The notes beneath the pieces were generated by a model, which worked only from the letters and a program-made list of their open reading frames with translations, was not told where the DNA came from and made no database searches. Below, piece after piece: positions 1 through 9,845 of a stretch of DNA of 64,000 nucleotides; the first letter of the stretch is position 1; each line of letters starts with the position of its first letter. Where the stretch lies: positions 186,001-250,000 of the forward strand of contig NZ_QBUK01000001.1 of the NCBI RefSeq assembly GCF_003058265.1, given 5' to 3'. Both the position numbers and the translations under genes were made by a program. This stretch comes from Flagellimonas amoyensis (lineage in GTDB: Bacteria; Bacteroidota; Bacteroidia; Flavobacteriales; Flavobacteriaceae).

Positions 1-1
1 T

Positions 2-397
2 CTAAATTTGGAAGCTTCGGGCGGGGTAAAGTTGGGTACTTCGGAGGTGACTTCGTTTGATTTTGTCATGGGAGGTTTCGGGAATGATTTTGTGAACAAT
101 TTTGTGCCTTTTTTCGGATATGATTTCCTCAGTATTCCAGGGAACAGTTTTGTGAAGGCATATGGCAGGTTGGACTACAACTTTGCCCCAAAGAACCATG
201 TCCTTTTCACGGCCAACTTTGCCAATGTGGACGATGACCTGTTCAGGACAGGCGACTGGTTCACCCAGCCCAATTATTCAGGCTACGGGGTGGGTTACGG
301 GTTTGAGTCGTTCTTGGGCCCGGTACAGATTTATTACTCGTGGTCGCCGGAGATAAAAAATGACAGTATTTTCTTCAGTGTAGGGTATTGGTTCTAA
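2..397 (+). CDS. C-terminal fragment of outer-membrane barrel protein (possibly patatin-like/Omp85 type)
   Basis: This open frame enters from the left window edge and ends at a TAA, so only about 131 C-terminal residues are visible. The sequence alternates aromatic and small residues like transmembrane beta strands and ends in a terminal strand finishing GYWF, with the C-terminal aromatic typical of beta-barrel assembly signals. Similar ends occur in the Bacteroidetes patatin-like phospholipases that carry a C-terminal Omp85-like barrel, and that is my best guess. The catalytic part lies outside the window, so the family is not proven. Another outer-membrane barrel protein is equally possible. 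Confidence 0.5.
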   Translation, partial: LNLEASGGVKLGTSEVTSFDFVMGGFGNDFVNNFVPFFGYDFLSIPGNSFVKAYGRLDYNFAPKNHVLFTANFANVDDDLFRTGDWFTQPNYSGYGVGYGFESFLGPVQIYYSWSPEIKNDSIFFSVGYWF

Positions 398-537
398 TGT
401 GAAGAATATACCAAAACCCCCAATATTCTTAATAATTTGCCAAAAAACCATTCTGGGGCTATGAAAAAAAAGGAAGTATAGTTAAAGTCCGTTAAAAACT
501 CATTTTCCTACAAAACCTTGGCGTATATTTGTCCCAC

Positions 538-640
538 ATAAGGGGTGGTTCCCTTATAACTTTAAGTATTGGTTTTTCATAATTTAAAGTTTGGTTGGTT
601 ATTTAGGAAAAGCCCAGTTTTAAGACTGGGCTTTTTTTTT
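538..640 (+). ncRNA. Candidate small structured RNA
   Basis: The 336-base gap between the barrel gene and the DUF3108 gene holds a self-contained transcription-unit-like arrangement. A Bacteroidetes -7 box TATATTTG lies at 524-531 with TTTT at 503-506 in the -33 position. Three possible stems follow: AAGGG (540-544) with CCCTT (551-555), ACTTTAA (559-565) with TTAAAGT (584-590), and a terminator at 608-640. No reading frame of useful length lies between. The predicted transcript would be about 100 bases. I do not recognise the family. The alternative is a long 3' untranslated region of the upstream gene. Confidence 0.35.
608..640 (+). terminator. Intrinsic terminator
   Basis: AGCCCAGT (611-618) pairs with ACTGGGCT (625-632) around a six-base loop and is followed by a run of T. 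It ends the candidate small RNA and/or the upstream barrel-protein transcript. Confidence 0.8.
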
Positions 641-733
641 GCATACTATTTTGGAACAAGTTTTGTTTAAGTATATGTAAACCAAGTGCCCCGAACACCG
701 ATTTTGTTAATTTTATACCAGTAAAAAGCACAT

Positions 734-1513
734 ATGAAAAAGATACTGCCCTTACTTTTCCTACTTCTGGCCGTACCTGTTATGGCTCAAAAGTCCCAAC
801 CCGCTTTCAAGTCGGGTGAATGGTTGAAGTTCAGGATACACTATGGATTGCTCAATGCCAGTTATGCCACATTGCACCTGAGCTCCGAGACCCTGGACAG
901 TATTCCTGTGTACCATGTGGTGGGCAGTGGGAAAACGACAGGCTTCGCCAGCATATTCTTCAAAGTGGACGATACTTACGAGAGCTATTTTGGCAGAAGG
1001 AACGGAAAGCCCTATAAGTTTGTCCGTAAGATAGACGAGGGCGGCTACACCAAGGACATCGAGATCAATTTTCATTACGATGAAAAGAAAGCCGTATTGA
1101 ACGACTACAAGAACGGCACCCAGATGGACATTCCCGTGCACGATCAGGTCCAAGATCTGATTTCCGCTTCCTACTATTTGAGGAGCAACTATAACCTTGA
1201 GGAATTTGAGGAAGGACAGACCATAAACCTGGACATGCTCTTTGATGATGACGGGGTGTTTCAGTTCAAGTTGAAATATTTGGGAAAAGAAGTCATCAGA
1301 ACCAAGTTTGGAAAAGTGGAATGTCTTAAATTTAGGCCTTATGTTCAATCAGGTCGTGTTTTCAAGGAAAAGGAGAGTCTTACCCTTTGGGTATCCAACG
1401 ATTTGAACAAGATTCCCATCCGCATCAAGGCAGATTTGGCCGTTGGGTCGCTAAAGGCGGACTTGGAAGCATACAATGGACTGAGGAACCAGTTTAAAAT
1501 TATAATGAATTAG
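734..1513 (+). CDS. DUF3108 domain-containing secreted protein
   Basis: A 259-residue protein with a clear signal peptide (MKK, a leucine-rich core, cleavage near VMAQ at about residue 19). The rest is one beta-rich domain matching my memory of the DUF3108 family in Bacteroidetes, with an early segment SGEWLKFRIHYG and a middle segment around YTKDIEINFHYDEKK. The family is periplasmic or outer-membrane associated and its biochemical role is unknown. It is the first gene of a close co-directional run (TDO 13 bases on, then an M23 lipoprotein and pgi). No catalytic motif is visible, so no function is assigned. Confidence 0.8.
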   Translation: MKKILPLLFLLLAVPVMAQKSQPAFKSGEWLKFRIHYGLLNASYATLHLSSETLDSIPVYHVVGSGKTTGFASIFFKVDDTYESYFGRRNGKPYKFVRKIDEGGYTKDIEINFHYDEKKAVLNDYKNGTQMDIPVHDQVQDLISASYYLRSNYNLEEFEEGQTINLDMLFDDDGVFQFKLKYLGKEVIRTKFGKVECLKFRPYVQSGRVFKEKESLTLWVSNDLNKIPIRIKADLAVGSLKADLEAYNGLRNQFKIIMN

Positions 1514-1526
1514 TAGATCAGCATTG

Positions 1527-2504
1527 ATGAAGAATGGTGAGAAAATCCAGTCCCAGATCAACAAACTTGAAGAAAAGTACAAAAACTCGGGCCAGGACCT
1601 GAGCTCCTATCTGGACGGGCTCCTCTACCAACGATACCTTACCTATTGGGACTATATCCACTTGGACACCCTTTTGAGCATCCAAGTGCCCCGAACCCAT
1701 TTTCCGGACGAGGAGATCTTCATCATGTACCACCAGATCACGGAGCTCTATTTCAAGCTCATTCTCCACGAACAAAAGCAGATCGTTGAGGACAAATCAC
1801 AGGATGTCCAGTTTTTTATAGAAAAAGTGAACAGGACCAACAACTATTTCAAGGCGTTGATCTCCTCGTTCAGTATCATGATCAAGGGCATGGAACGCGA
1901 ACAGTTCCTGCGTTACCGCATGGCACTGCTCCCGGCCAGTGGTTTTCAATCTGCCCAATACAGGATGATCGAACTCTACGCTACCCCATTGGAACACTTG
2001 GTGCACCACTCGGTAAGGGATTCCTTTTCTTCCGAGGATGGCATTGAGGAACTCTTTGAGCAGATCTATTGGAAAAAGGGGGCGACCGATCTGGCCACAG
2101 GACAAAAAACATTGACCCTGAAACAGTTCGAAATCCGATACACCCCAAGACTTCTTCGGATAGCCAACCAGGTGAAGGACAGCACCATATACCACAAATA
2201 CCTCCAGCTCCCCGATGCTTCCAAGAACAATGAAGCGTTGATAAATGCGTTAAAGGAATTGGACCAGAACGCAAACGTAAACTGGCCGCTGATGCACATG
2301 GGCTCGGCATACCGATATTTGGCGAGGGAGGGCAAGGATGTGGAGGCCACTGGAGGCACCAATTGGAAGGAGTTTTTGCCGCCCAGTTTTCAGAAAGTAA
2401 TATTTTTCCCAAATTTGTATTCCGAAGAGGAACTGGAGACATGGGGAAAACAATGGGTGGATCATATTTTTAACCCGGCAAACAAAGAATACAAGGAATA
2501 TTAG
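1527..2504 (+). CDS. Tryptophan 2,3-dioxygenase family protein
   Basis: A 325-residue cytoplasmic haem protein of the tryptophan 2,3-dioxygenase family, which opens the indole ring of tryptophan to N-formylkynurenine. The family signature is visible near residue 55: THFPDEEIFIMYHQ, then ELYFKLILHE, with the histidine of MYHQ and the following helix forming the substrate and haem pocket. The later arginine-rich stretch EREQFLRYRMALLPASGFQS is also characteristic. ATG 1527 is preferred over an in-frame TTG one codon earlier. The gene sits between a DUF3108 gene and an M23 lipoprotein gene. No other kynurenine-pathway gene is in the window, so its pathway partners are elsewhere or absent. Confidence 0.9.
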   Translation: MKNGEKIQSQINKLEEKYKNSGQDLSSYLDGLLYQRYLTYWDYIHLDTLLSIQVPRTHFPDEEIFIMYHQITELYFKLILHEQKQIVEDKSQDVQFFIEKVNRTNNYFKALISSFSIMIKGMEREQFLRYRMALLPASGFQSAQYRMIELYATPLEHLVHHSVRDSFSSEDGIEELFEQIYWKKGATDLATGQKTLTLKQFEIRYTPRLLRIANQVKDSTIYHKYLQLPDASKNNEALINALKELDQNANVNWPLMHMGSAYRYLAREGKDVEATGGTNWKEFLPPSFQKVIFFPNLYSEEELETWGKQWVDHIFNPANKEYKEY

Positions 2505-2511
2505 GATAGTG

Positions 2512-3789
2512 ATGCAAAAATTTATTGGGGCAATCTTGACACTGATGGTATTGGTGTCGTGCAAACAGGCCAAGGAACCGGTCGATGAAGTGGCAATTGT
2601 GGAAACGATAGAAAAACCTCCCGTCCTTCATTATGGGTTCAATTTGGAAGAGTTCAACGTGGTCCACGATACCGTACGGTCGGGCGACAGCTTTGGCGAA
2701 CTCATGCTTCGAAACAAAGTGGACTACCCCAAGATCGCTGCCATCTCCGAAAACTTTCGGGATACCTTCGATGTGCGCAAAATCAAAATAGGCAACCCCT
2801 ACCTTATCCTCAAGACCAAGGACACCTCCGACGTGGCCAAAGTCTTTATCTACCAAAATGACAAGATCAATTATACGGTTGTTGATTTAAGGGACAGTGT
2901 GGTCGCCTATAAGAGCAAGCGCAAGGTAAAACTGGTGGAAAGGGAAGTGGGCGGCATCATCGACAACAATCTTTCCGTGACCATGGACAATTTGGGGGTG
3001 GATTACAGCGTCACCATTGGCCTTTCCGAAATCTATGCCTGGACCATCGACTTTTTCAAACTGGAAAAGGGCGACAAGTTCAAGGTCATCTTTGATGAAC
3101 GCTACATCAACGACAGTATCTATGCAGGTCGTGGCCGCATAAAGGCAGCTTATTTTGAGCACAAGGGACGGCCCATCTACGCGTTTCCATACGTGACCGA
3201 TTCCGTGAACAATATTTTGGACTACTATGATCAGGATGCCAACAACCTGAGGAGCACTTTCCTTAGGGCTCCCATCAAGTTTGGTTACAGGCTGTCCTCC
3301 AGATACAACCTAACCCGAAGGATAGCCTATTACGGATACAAAGTGCGTCCCCACAAAGGAACGGACTATGCAGCTCCGATCGGCACACCCATCATTGCCA
3401 CAGCGGATGGAACTGTTGAGGAATCTACCCGAAGGGGCGGCAATGGAAAATATGTAAAGATCAAACACAACAGCATCTACAGTACCCAATACCTCCACAT
3501 GAAGGCCCAGAATGTGAAAAGAGGCGATTTTGTACGTCAAGGGGACGTTATTGGTTGGATAGGGATGACGGGGAACACCGGCGGACCCCACGTGTGCTAC
3601 CGTTTTTGGAAAAATGGTAAGCAAGTGGATCCCCTGCGGGAAGAGCTGCCATCAGCAGAACCGATCGTGGATTCCCTCCGTATCCAATACATGGATCATA
3701 TTGACCCTCTCAGGACGCAATTGGACTGTATCGAATTTATGGAACCAGCCCCGGAACCTGAAGAAACTTTAATAACCTATAACCCATAA
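2512..3789 (+). CDS. M23 family peptidase, lipoprotein
   Basis: A 425-residue protein with a lipoprotein signal (LVSC, lipidated Cys17) and a C-terminal M23/LytM peptidase domain at about residues 270-380. M23 enzymes cut peptide cross-links of peptidoglycan. Visible motifs are HxxxD (His281, Asp285), the catalytic-type His329 in YLHM and the GPH motif at His360. The usual HxH is here H-V-C, so the third zinc ligand would be Cys362. Residues 40-270 resemble the N-terminal part seen in flavobacterial members of this group. The start is ATG 2512, one codon after an in-frame GTG. Its stop overlaps the pgi start by one base (TAATG), indicating translational coupling. Confidence 0.88.
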   Translation: MQKFIGAILTLMVLVSCKQAKEPVDEVAIVETIEKPPVLHYGFNLEEFNVVHDTVRSGDSFGELMLRNKVDYPKIAAISENFRDTFDVRKIKIGNPYLILKTKDTSDVAKVFIYQNDKINYTVVDLRDSVVAYKSKRKVKLVEREVGGIIDNNLSVTMDNLGVDYSVTIGLSEIYAWTIDFFKLEKGDKFKVIFDERYINDSIYAGRGRIKAAYFEHKGRPIYAFPYVTDSVNNILDYYDQDANNLRSTFLRAPIKFGYRLSSRYNLTRRIAYYGYKVRPHKGTDYAAPIGTPIIATADGTVEESTRRGGNGKYVKIKHNSIYSTQYLHMKAQNVKRGDFVRQGDVIGWIGMTGNTGGPHVCYRFWKNGKQVDPLREELPSAEPIVDSLRIQYMDHIDPLRTQLDCIEFMEPAPEPEETLITYNP

Positions 3790-5420
3790 TGGCACTTCCC
3801 AACATAGACCCCACAACCACCAAAGCCTGGAACCAACTTTTAGCACATTACGAGCAACAGAAGAACACGCAGATAAAAGAACTGTTTGCTTCGGATGAGG
3901 ACCGTGGAACAAATTTTAAGTTGGTCTGGAACGATTTTTTGGTGGACTATTCAAAGAATAGGATCACTGAGGATGCCCTGTCATTGCTTTTTGGACTTGC
4001 CGAAGAGGTTGGACTGAAAGGGGCCATCAAAAGCTATTTTGAAGGAGACCTTATCAACCAGACCGAGGGTAGGGCTGTTCTGCATACGGCACTTAGGGCA
4101 AAAAAGGGAGATAAAATTTTTGTGGCCGGGGAGAACATCGTGGATGAGGTCTTCGAAGTGAGGGAAAAGATCAAATCCTTTTCCGAAGAGGTCATTTCTG
4201 GAAAAAGAAAGGGCTTTACGGGCAAGGCCTTTACCGATGTGGTCAATATTGGCATCGGGGGGTCCGACCTTGGACCGGTAATGGTCACCGAGGCCCTAAA
4301 ATTTTACAAGAACCATTTGAAGATGCACTTTGTGAGCAATGTGGACGGAGACCACGTACATGAAGTGCTGAAGGAACTTGACCCAGAGACCACACTTTTT
4401 GTGATCGTCTCCAAAACGTTCACCACACAAGAGACACTCAGCAATGCACTGACCATTAAGAAGTGGTTTTTGAAGAGTGCTGCCGAGAAAGATGTGGCCC
4501 TTCATTTTGCTGCGGTTTCCACCAATCTGGAAAAAATCGGGGAATTTGGCATAGCCGATGAAAATGTGTTCCCGATGTGGGATTGGGTAGGAGGGCGTTT
4601 TTCCCTTTGGAGTGCCGTTGGGCTTTCCATAGCGCTTTCCGTGGGGCACAAAAATTTTGAAGAACTATTGGAAGGGGCGCACGAAATGGACCTTCATTTC
4701 AGGGAAACCCCATTTCAGGAGAACATACCCGTTGTTTTGGCGCTCATCAGCGTTTGGTACAATAACTTTTTTGGCGCCGAAACGGAGGCCATCATTCCTT
4801 ATACACAATACCTCCACCGCTTTTCGGCCTATTTGCAACAGGGCATCATGGAAAGTAACGGTAAGAGCGTGGACCGGAACGGGAACAGGGTTTCCCATCA
4901 GACCGGGACCATTATTTGGGGAGAGCCCGGTACCAATTCACAACATGCCTTCTTCCAACTGATCCACCAAGGGACCAAACTGATTCCCACGGATTTTATC
5001 GGTTTCAAGGAATCCCTTTATGGCGATAAGGACCACCACGACAAACTGATGGCCAACTTTTTTGCCCAGACCGAGGCCTTGATGAACGGAAAGACGGCGG
5101 AAGAGGCCAAGGCAGAATTGAAAAAGCTTCCCGAAGAGCAGCTCAAGGCCCTTTTCCCCTTTAAAGTATTTGAGGGCAACAAGCCCACCAATACCATCTT
5201 GATCCAAAAACTGACCCCCAAGAGCCTGGGCGCCCTGATTGCCCTTTACGAGCATAAAATATTCGTTCAGGGAATCGTGTGGAACATCTTCAGCTATGAC
5301 CAATGGGGCGTGGAATTGGGCAAGCAATTGGCCAATACCATTCTTTCCGAGATGGGAAATTCAGAAATCGGCAAGCACGATAGCTCAACGCTACATCTTC
5401 TGCAATTTTTTAAGGAGTAG
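3789..5420 (+). CDS. pgi: Glucose-6-phosphate isomerase
   Basis: A full-length 543-residue phosphoglucose isomerase, interconverting glucose 6-phosphate and fructose 6-phosphate in the cytoplasm. Family hallmarks are the phosphate-binding GIGGSDLGP segment near residue 156, SKTFTTQET, the signature [26 protein letters not shown] with the active-site histidine, and a C-terminal GKQLA segment carrying the lysine. Length and motif order are normal. It is the last gene of the DUF3108-TDO-M23-pgi run and starts on the stop codon of the M23 gene. The following intergenic region carries a promoter for the TonB receptor. Confidence 0.97.
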   Translation: MALPNIDPTTTKAWNQLLAHYEQQKNTQIKELFASDEDRGTNFKLVWNDFLVDYSKNRITEDALSLLFGLAEEVGLKGAIKSYFEGDLINQTEGRAVLHTALRAKKGDKIFVAGENIVDEVFEVREKIKSFSEEVISGKRKGFTGKAFTDVVNIGIGGSDLGPVMVTEALKFYKNHLKMHFVSNVDGDHVHEVLKELDPETTLFVIVSKTFTTQETLSNALTIKKWFLKSAAEKDVALHFAAVSTNLEKIGEFGIADENVFPMWDWVGGRFSLWSAVGLSIALSVGHKNFEELLEGAHEMDLHFRETPFQENIPVVLALISVWYNNFFGAETEAIIPYTQYLHRFSAYLQQGIMESNGKSVDRNGNRVSHQTGTIIWGEPGTNSQHAFFQLIHQGTKLIPTDFIGFKESLYGDKDHHDKLMANFFAQTEALMNGKTAEEAKAELKKLPEEQLKALFPFKVFEGNKPTNTILIQKLTPKSLGALIALYEHKIFVQGIVWNIFSYDQWGVELGKQLANTILSEMGNSEIGKHDSSTLHLLQFFKE

Positions 5421-5462
5421 GCTGCGAGGTTTCTATTTGTGAATAAAAACCCTAAACAATTG

Positions 5463-5492
5463 TTTGTCAGCTAACTTTGTTTGTTAATTTTG
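5463..5492 (+). promoter_or_regulatory. Bacteroidetes-type promoter for the TonB receptor
   Basis: TTTG at 5463-5466 and TAATTTTG at 5485-5492 are separated by 18 bases and match the Bacteroidetes TTTG / TAnnTTTG pattern. A second TAnnTTTG box (TAACTTTG, 5472-5479) overlaps. The predicted start near 5499 gives a leader of about 95 bases before the receptor gene. Confidence 0.55.
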
Positions 5493-5593
5493 TGTTAATC
5501 AAAACGTTCTTTTTTAACCTTGGCTTAATCGCGGTGTGTCAAAAATGGATCACATTTGCAGGGCTAATTAATTACTTAAAACACTAAAATTAA

Positions 5594-8209
5594 ATGAAAA
5601 GAATCTACTTGGCTTTTGCGGCTGTTTTGATGTCCGCAATGGCATTTTCACAAGGAACTCTTACTGGTACGGTCACAGACGGGGAACTGGGCGGTCCGCT
5701 TCCAGGAGCAACTGTGATGGTGAGGGGAACCAGCACAGGTACATCAACTGATTTTGATGGAAACTTTACTTTGGAAGTAAACCAAAGTTCCGGAACACTG
5801 CTCATTTCCTACATTGGATTTGTGAGCAAGAGCGTTCCTTTTACCACTACAGGTAGTGTTGGCACTATTGCCCTACAACCAGATGCAGAGGAATTGGAAG
5901 GTGTTGTAATAGTTGGGACAGGGATTATCGATTTGGCCAAAGACAGGCAGACTCCCATAGCTGTATCGACAGTAAAAGCTTCTGAGATTGCATTGAAAGG
6001 TGGCAATCAGGAATTTCCTGAGTTGTTAAAATCAACGCCTTCAGTTTATACTTCTAAAAGTGGTGGAGGTTTTGGAGATGCCCGGATTCAGGTTCGTGGT
6101 TTTGACCAATCGAATACGGCCTTTCTTATAAATGGACAGCCCATTAATGGAATGGAGGATGGTAATATGTACTGGTCCAACTGGCAAGGGGTAACTGATG
6201 TCGCAAGTGCAATTCAAATACAAAGAGGTCTTGGGTCTTCCAAATTGGCCATATCCTCTGTTGGAGGTACGGTTAATATAGTAACAAAGACCATAGACTC
6301 TCAAGAAGGTGGTTTTGTTCAAGCGATGGTAGGTAACAACAACTATTTAAAGACCACAGCGTCATACTCCTCAGGAATAAGTGAAAAGGGTTGGGCATTC
6401 ACAACGCTTTTAGGACATTGGCAAGGCGATGGGTACAATGATTATATGTCGGGAAGTGGTCAGACCTATTTCTTTTCTGTTGGATATTCTCCAAATGAAA
6501 ACCATACCTTCAATTTTTTGATTACTGGGGCTCCGCAGAATCATAATCAACGAAATCGTTATACCATTGCTACCCTTTTGGAAAAAGGGTTGACCTATAA
6601 TGATCAATGGGGTATTTTGAATGGGAAATTTATGAATGTCTCAGGTAACTACTATCATAAGCCTATTGCCAATCTTTCTTGGGATTGGAACATTAGCAAT
6701 AAATCGCAACTTTCAACAGTGATTTATGCTTCCTATGGACGAGGAGGGTCAGTTGGTTTAAGGACTTTTGCTTCTCAAGGAGAGGACAATTTTGATTTAA
6801 CTGGACAATATAATTATAACAGATCATTAGCACCTAATGAAGATGGCCTTATCATTGCACGGAGAAATGACAATAGCCGTAGTGCTGATATACTCCGTTC
6901 CAGTGTTAACGAGCATAGGTGGTTCGGGGTTGTAAGTAATTTTAATCACAAGATAAATGACCAATTGAACTTTAACGTAGGTTTTGATGGAAGGTCGTAC
7001 CACGGTGAGCACTATAGAAGAGTAGTAGACTTTTTAGGTCTAGATGGTTGGGATGATGATACGAATAACGTACAGTTGGGATCAGATTATGTAGTGACCG
7101 AGGCGTATAGTGTCAATTCATGGAAGGCAACTTTCCATGATACTCCAAGGAATCAACGCATAGGATATGACAACCCTGAAAATATTAGATATTTGGGTGT
7201 TTTTGGGCAATTAGAATATGCTAAGGATAAATTGTCAGCCTTTGTTCAAGGGGCTGTTTCAACACAGTCCAACCAGCGTTTTGACTATTTTAATTATGCA
7301 GTTGGGGATGAGAAATCCGAAAAAGTAACCAACGAAGGCTTTAATATTAAAGCTGGTGCCAATTATAATCTTAATGAATATCATAATGTGTTTGTAAATG
7401 CTGGGCATTACTCTCGTCAACCTTATCAAGATAATATGTTCCTCAATTTCAGGAACGATGTTAACCCTTTGTTGACAAATGAAAAAATAACTGGATTTGA
7501 AGCTGGCTATGGTTTCAGAAGTTCTATTTTCTCAGCAAATGTGAACCTTTACCAAACTACTTGGGATGATAGGGTTGTGAGTGGCTCATTGAGTACTGGT
7601 GAAGGCTTTTATCAATTTCAAGGGGTAAAGCAGTTGCATAAAGGGGTCGAAGTTGATTTTGCTCTAAGGCCTATGCAGAACCTAAGGTTTAATGGATATA
7701 CTTCTATTGGAAAATGGGAATATGATGGCAATGCTACCCAAACTGTATATGATGATAACCAAAACGTAATAGCTGAAGGCGATCCACTTTATTTGGATGG
7801 AGTAAAAGTAGGTGATGGAGCACAATTTACTATTGGTGTAGGAGGACGTTACGAATTCTTAAAAGGGTTAAGTATAGATGCCGATTACAACCATTATGAC
7901 GAATTGTATGCGGGATTCCTTCCAACAGATGACGAATTCACCGTTCCTGATAACCGAGGATCTGTGAAGTTGCCATCTTATGGGTTATTGGATGCAGGCC
8001 TAACCTATGACTGGAACGTAAATCAGAACTATAAATTGGTTTTGAGACTAAATGTAAATAATGTTCTAGATGAAGAGTATATTTCTGAATCCTTGACCAA
8101 TATCCATGCAGAGGCAGGCGATGTGACTTATAAAGGGGTCAATGTAGCGAATCAAGCGTATTTTGGGTTTGGTAGGACTTGGAATATGAGCATTCGTCTA
8201 AAGTTTTAA
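5594..8209 (+). CDS. TonB-dependent receptor with CarboxypepD-reg-like domain
   Basis: An 871-residue outer-membrane active transporter. It has a signal peptide (cleavage near MAFSQ, residue 20), a carboxypeptidase-regulatory-like beta-sandwich at about 24-95 (GTVTDGELGGPLPGATV), a plug at about 105-240 with VRGFDQSNTAFLINGQPING, and a C-terminal barrel ending in WNMSIRLKF. No SusD partner follows, so it is not a classical SusCD pair. It has its own promoter and terminator. Its base composition looks more AT-rich than pgi upstream and the four-helix gene downstream. The substrate cannot be read from the sequence. Confidence 0.93.
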   Translation: MKRIYLAFAAVLMSAMAFSQGTLTGTVTDGELGGPLPGATVMVRGTSTGTSTDFDGNFTLEVNQSSGTLLISYIGFVSKSVPFTTTGSVGTIALQPDAEELEGVVIVGTGIIDLAKDRQTPIAVSTVKASEIALKGGNQEFPELLKSTPSVYTSKSGGGFGDARIQVRGFDQSNTAFLINGQPINGMEDGNMYWSNWQGVTDVASAIQIQRGLGSSKLAISSVGGTVNIVTKTIDSQEGGFVQAMVGNNNYLKTTASYSSGISEKGWAFTTLLGHWQGDGYNDYMSGSGQTYFFSVGYSPNENHTFNFLITGAPQNHNQRNRYTIATLLEKGLTYNDQWGILNGKFMNVSGNYYHKPIANLSWDWNISNKSQLSTVIYASYGRGGSVGLRTFASQGEDNFDLTGQYNYNRSLAPNEDGLIIARRNDNSRSADILRSSVNEHRWFGVVSNFNHKINDQLNFNVGFDGRSYHGEHYRRVVDFLGLDGWDDDTNNVQLGSDYVVTEAYSVNSWKATFHDTPRNQRIGYDNPENIRYLGVFGQLEYAKDKLSAFVQGAVSTQSNQRFDYFNYAVGDEKSEKVTNEGFNIKAGANYNLNEYHNVFVNAGHYSRQPYQDNMFLNFRNDVNPLLTNEKITGFEAGYGFRSSIFSANVNLYQTTWDDRVVSGSLSTGEGFYQFQGVKQLHKGVEVDFALRPMQNLRFNGYTSIGKWEYDGNATQTVYDDNQNVIAEGDPLYLDGVKVGDGAQFTIGVGGRYEFLKGLSIDADYNHYDELYAGFLPTDDEFTVPDNRGSVKLPSYGLLDAGLTYDWNVNQNYKLVLRLNVNNVLDEEYISESLTNIHAEAGDVTYKGVNVANQAYFGFGRTWNMSIRLKF

Positions 8210-8229
8210 TAAAACATCATACAACAGAA

Positions 8230-8256
8230 AACCCTGCCCATCGGCAGGGTTTTTTT
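8230..8256 (+). terminator. Intrinsic terminator after TonB receptor
   Basis: AACCCTGCC (8230-8238), loop CATC, GGCAGGGTT (8243-8251), then a T run. Confidence 0.9.
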
Positions 8257-8297
8257 ATACATAAATTCCGTATTTTTAGGCCACACAAACTACACCG

Positions 8298-8735
8298 ATG
8301 GAAGTTATCAAGAACCTTCACTCTTACATGGCCTACGTTGTACTGGCCGTACTCGTTTTTGCAGTCGTCAACGCCCTGATGGGCTGGTTGGGCAAAAAAG
8401 ACTTTACCATGCACAAGGATTTGCGCATCAGTCTCTTTGCATTGATCCTGAGCCACATCCAACTATTGGTGGGCCTATTGCTGTATTTTGTTTCGGCCAA
8501 TGGCCTGAAGGCCATCCAAACCTTGGGTATGGGCGGACTGAATGCCCCTGCACGTCTCTTGGCCTTGGAGCACCCTTTCATCAACATCATTGCCTTGGCT
8601 TTGATCACCATCGGATGGTCCAGACACAAAAAGTTTATGGAGAGCGATAGAAAGTTCAAGACCATTTCCATTTTCTACGGACTTGGCCTTTTGTTGATCC
8701 TCAGCCGTATCCCTTGGGGGCAGTGGTTTAACTAG
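8298..8735 (+). CDS. Four-helix membrane protein, cytochrome b-like
   Basis: A 145-residue integral membrane protein with four predicted helices (about residues 10-30, 43-66, 88-104 and 121-138). Histidines occur at or near helix ends (LHSYM, MHKDL, SHIQLL, EHPFINI). Short flavobacterial proteins of this type are often labelled cytochrome b. The histidines could bind haem, but this is inference. A well-kept reading frame between a receptor terminator and the accessory region suggests it is the last core gene on this side. Confidence 0.65.
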   Translation: MEVIKNLHSYMAYVVLAVLVFAVVNALMGWLGKKDFTMHKDLRISLFALILSHIQLLVGLLLYFVSANGLKAIQTLGMGGLNAPARLLALEHPFINIIALALITIGWSRHKKFMESDRKFKTISIFYGLGLLLILSRIPWGQWFN

Positions 8736-9766
8736 ATTGACTCTTAGAGTAATAATTCTTTTTCTTTTTGGACTTGACCTTTAATTAATCCCAAATGATT
8801 AATGGAAAATGAATAGAAAGATATTCTTAACCTATTTGTGACCATACAAATAGCTTGTTAAGTTTGGATTATTGAATCTTCGTTTTTTTGTAGCTTCTCT
8901 TTTCAAGGCTCTCTTGGGGAACAATCCATCAATGGATATACTCCTATCATGCTAATTAGCGAACAGCTCCCTCTATATAAACAACTGGCTTCATTTCCAT
9001 TTGTGAGTCCAATATGACCAACCGAAGAACAGTGAGTCTGTTCCGAAATAAATCGACCATTCAGTCCACATTTAATTCAAGACAGGGTCACCATACTTTT
9101 ATCAATATTCTATTATTGTTTTCTGTTTTACAATAATGTTGTATTAAGTGAATGGTTTAACGCATTTCCATGTTTTTTGTTTAAAAAATCAAATTTGTAA
9201 GCATAAGGCTACATTATTAACATTATTTTAATACATAAAACTAAAGCTTAATACGCTAAAATAGTAGCTTAGTCTATGCCTATCTAAATAAGACAATTAA
9301 AAGGACAAAGGGATAACGGCAAATCTGTTACAAGGAATTTATTCCCAAAGCCGCCGATTGAACATGTTAGATAGCTTTTTCTATCATTTTTTTAGACTCT
9401 GGTAAGTGTCCTATCTGTTGAACAGTTTTTCGGAAATTTAAATGGTTAATAGAAATGAGAATTACAAAGAAAGAAACAACCAATTTTGTTTTTACTATGC
9501 TATAAATAGTATACGTTCATTCTTTTAGGCCAATTAAAATTATTTGAAAACACACAATACGAATAAAGGTAGGCACAGGAGCTCTATATAATTGAGGTGG
9601 ACTGGAAAAAACCACAAAACCTTCATTGCCGACCATACAATATTGAGGGACTTAAATATGGAAGAAAAAGTGGTGATAAACATAATTAGTATCTGAAAAA
9701 AGAACTCACACATCAACACTATTTGTCACCTGTATGGTATCCATATTGGATGCGATATAAATGTTT
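8736..9766. other. One-kilobase AT-rich gap without recognisable genes
   Basis: I find no open frame of useful length, no tRNA, no double-glycine leader and no copy of the leader element found further right. Stop codons are dense in all frames. A weak hairpin GATAG/CTATC followed by a T run lies near 9370-9395. The stretch marks the boundary between core genes and the peptide cluster and may be decayed sequence or a long regulatory region. Confidence 0.5.
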
Positions 9767-9830
9767 TTGCTTTCGCGAAGCATGGACTGAAACCTTGACG
9801 GTCGTTAAATGTTCAGGGCAAGTTAATCTT
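9767..9830 (+). promoter_or_regulatory. Leader element copy 1, possible pseudoknot RNA
   Basis: First of four near-identical 63-64-base elements, ending 15 bases before the peptide start. Stem A: TGCTT/AAGCA around TCGCG. Stem 1: GACTG (9785-9789) with CGGTC (9799-9803), including one G-U pair. Stem 2: CCTTGA (9793-9798) with TCAGGG (9813-9818), including one G-U pair. Stems 1 and 2 interleave as an H-type pseudoknot with linkers of 3, 0 and 9 bases. Confidence 0.7.
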
Positions 9831-9845
9831 ATTGTTCTTATTAAT

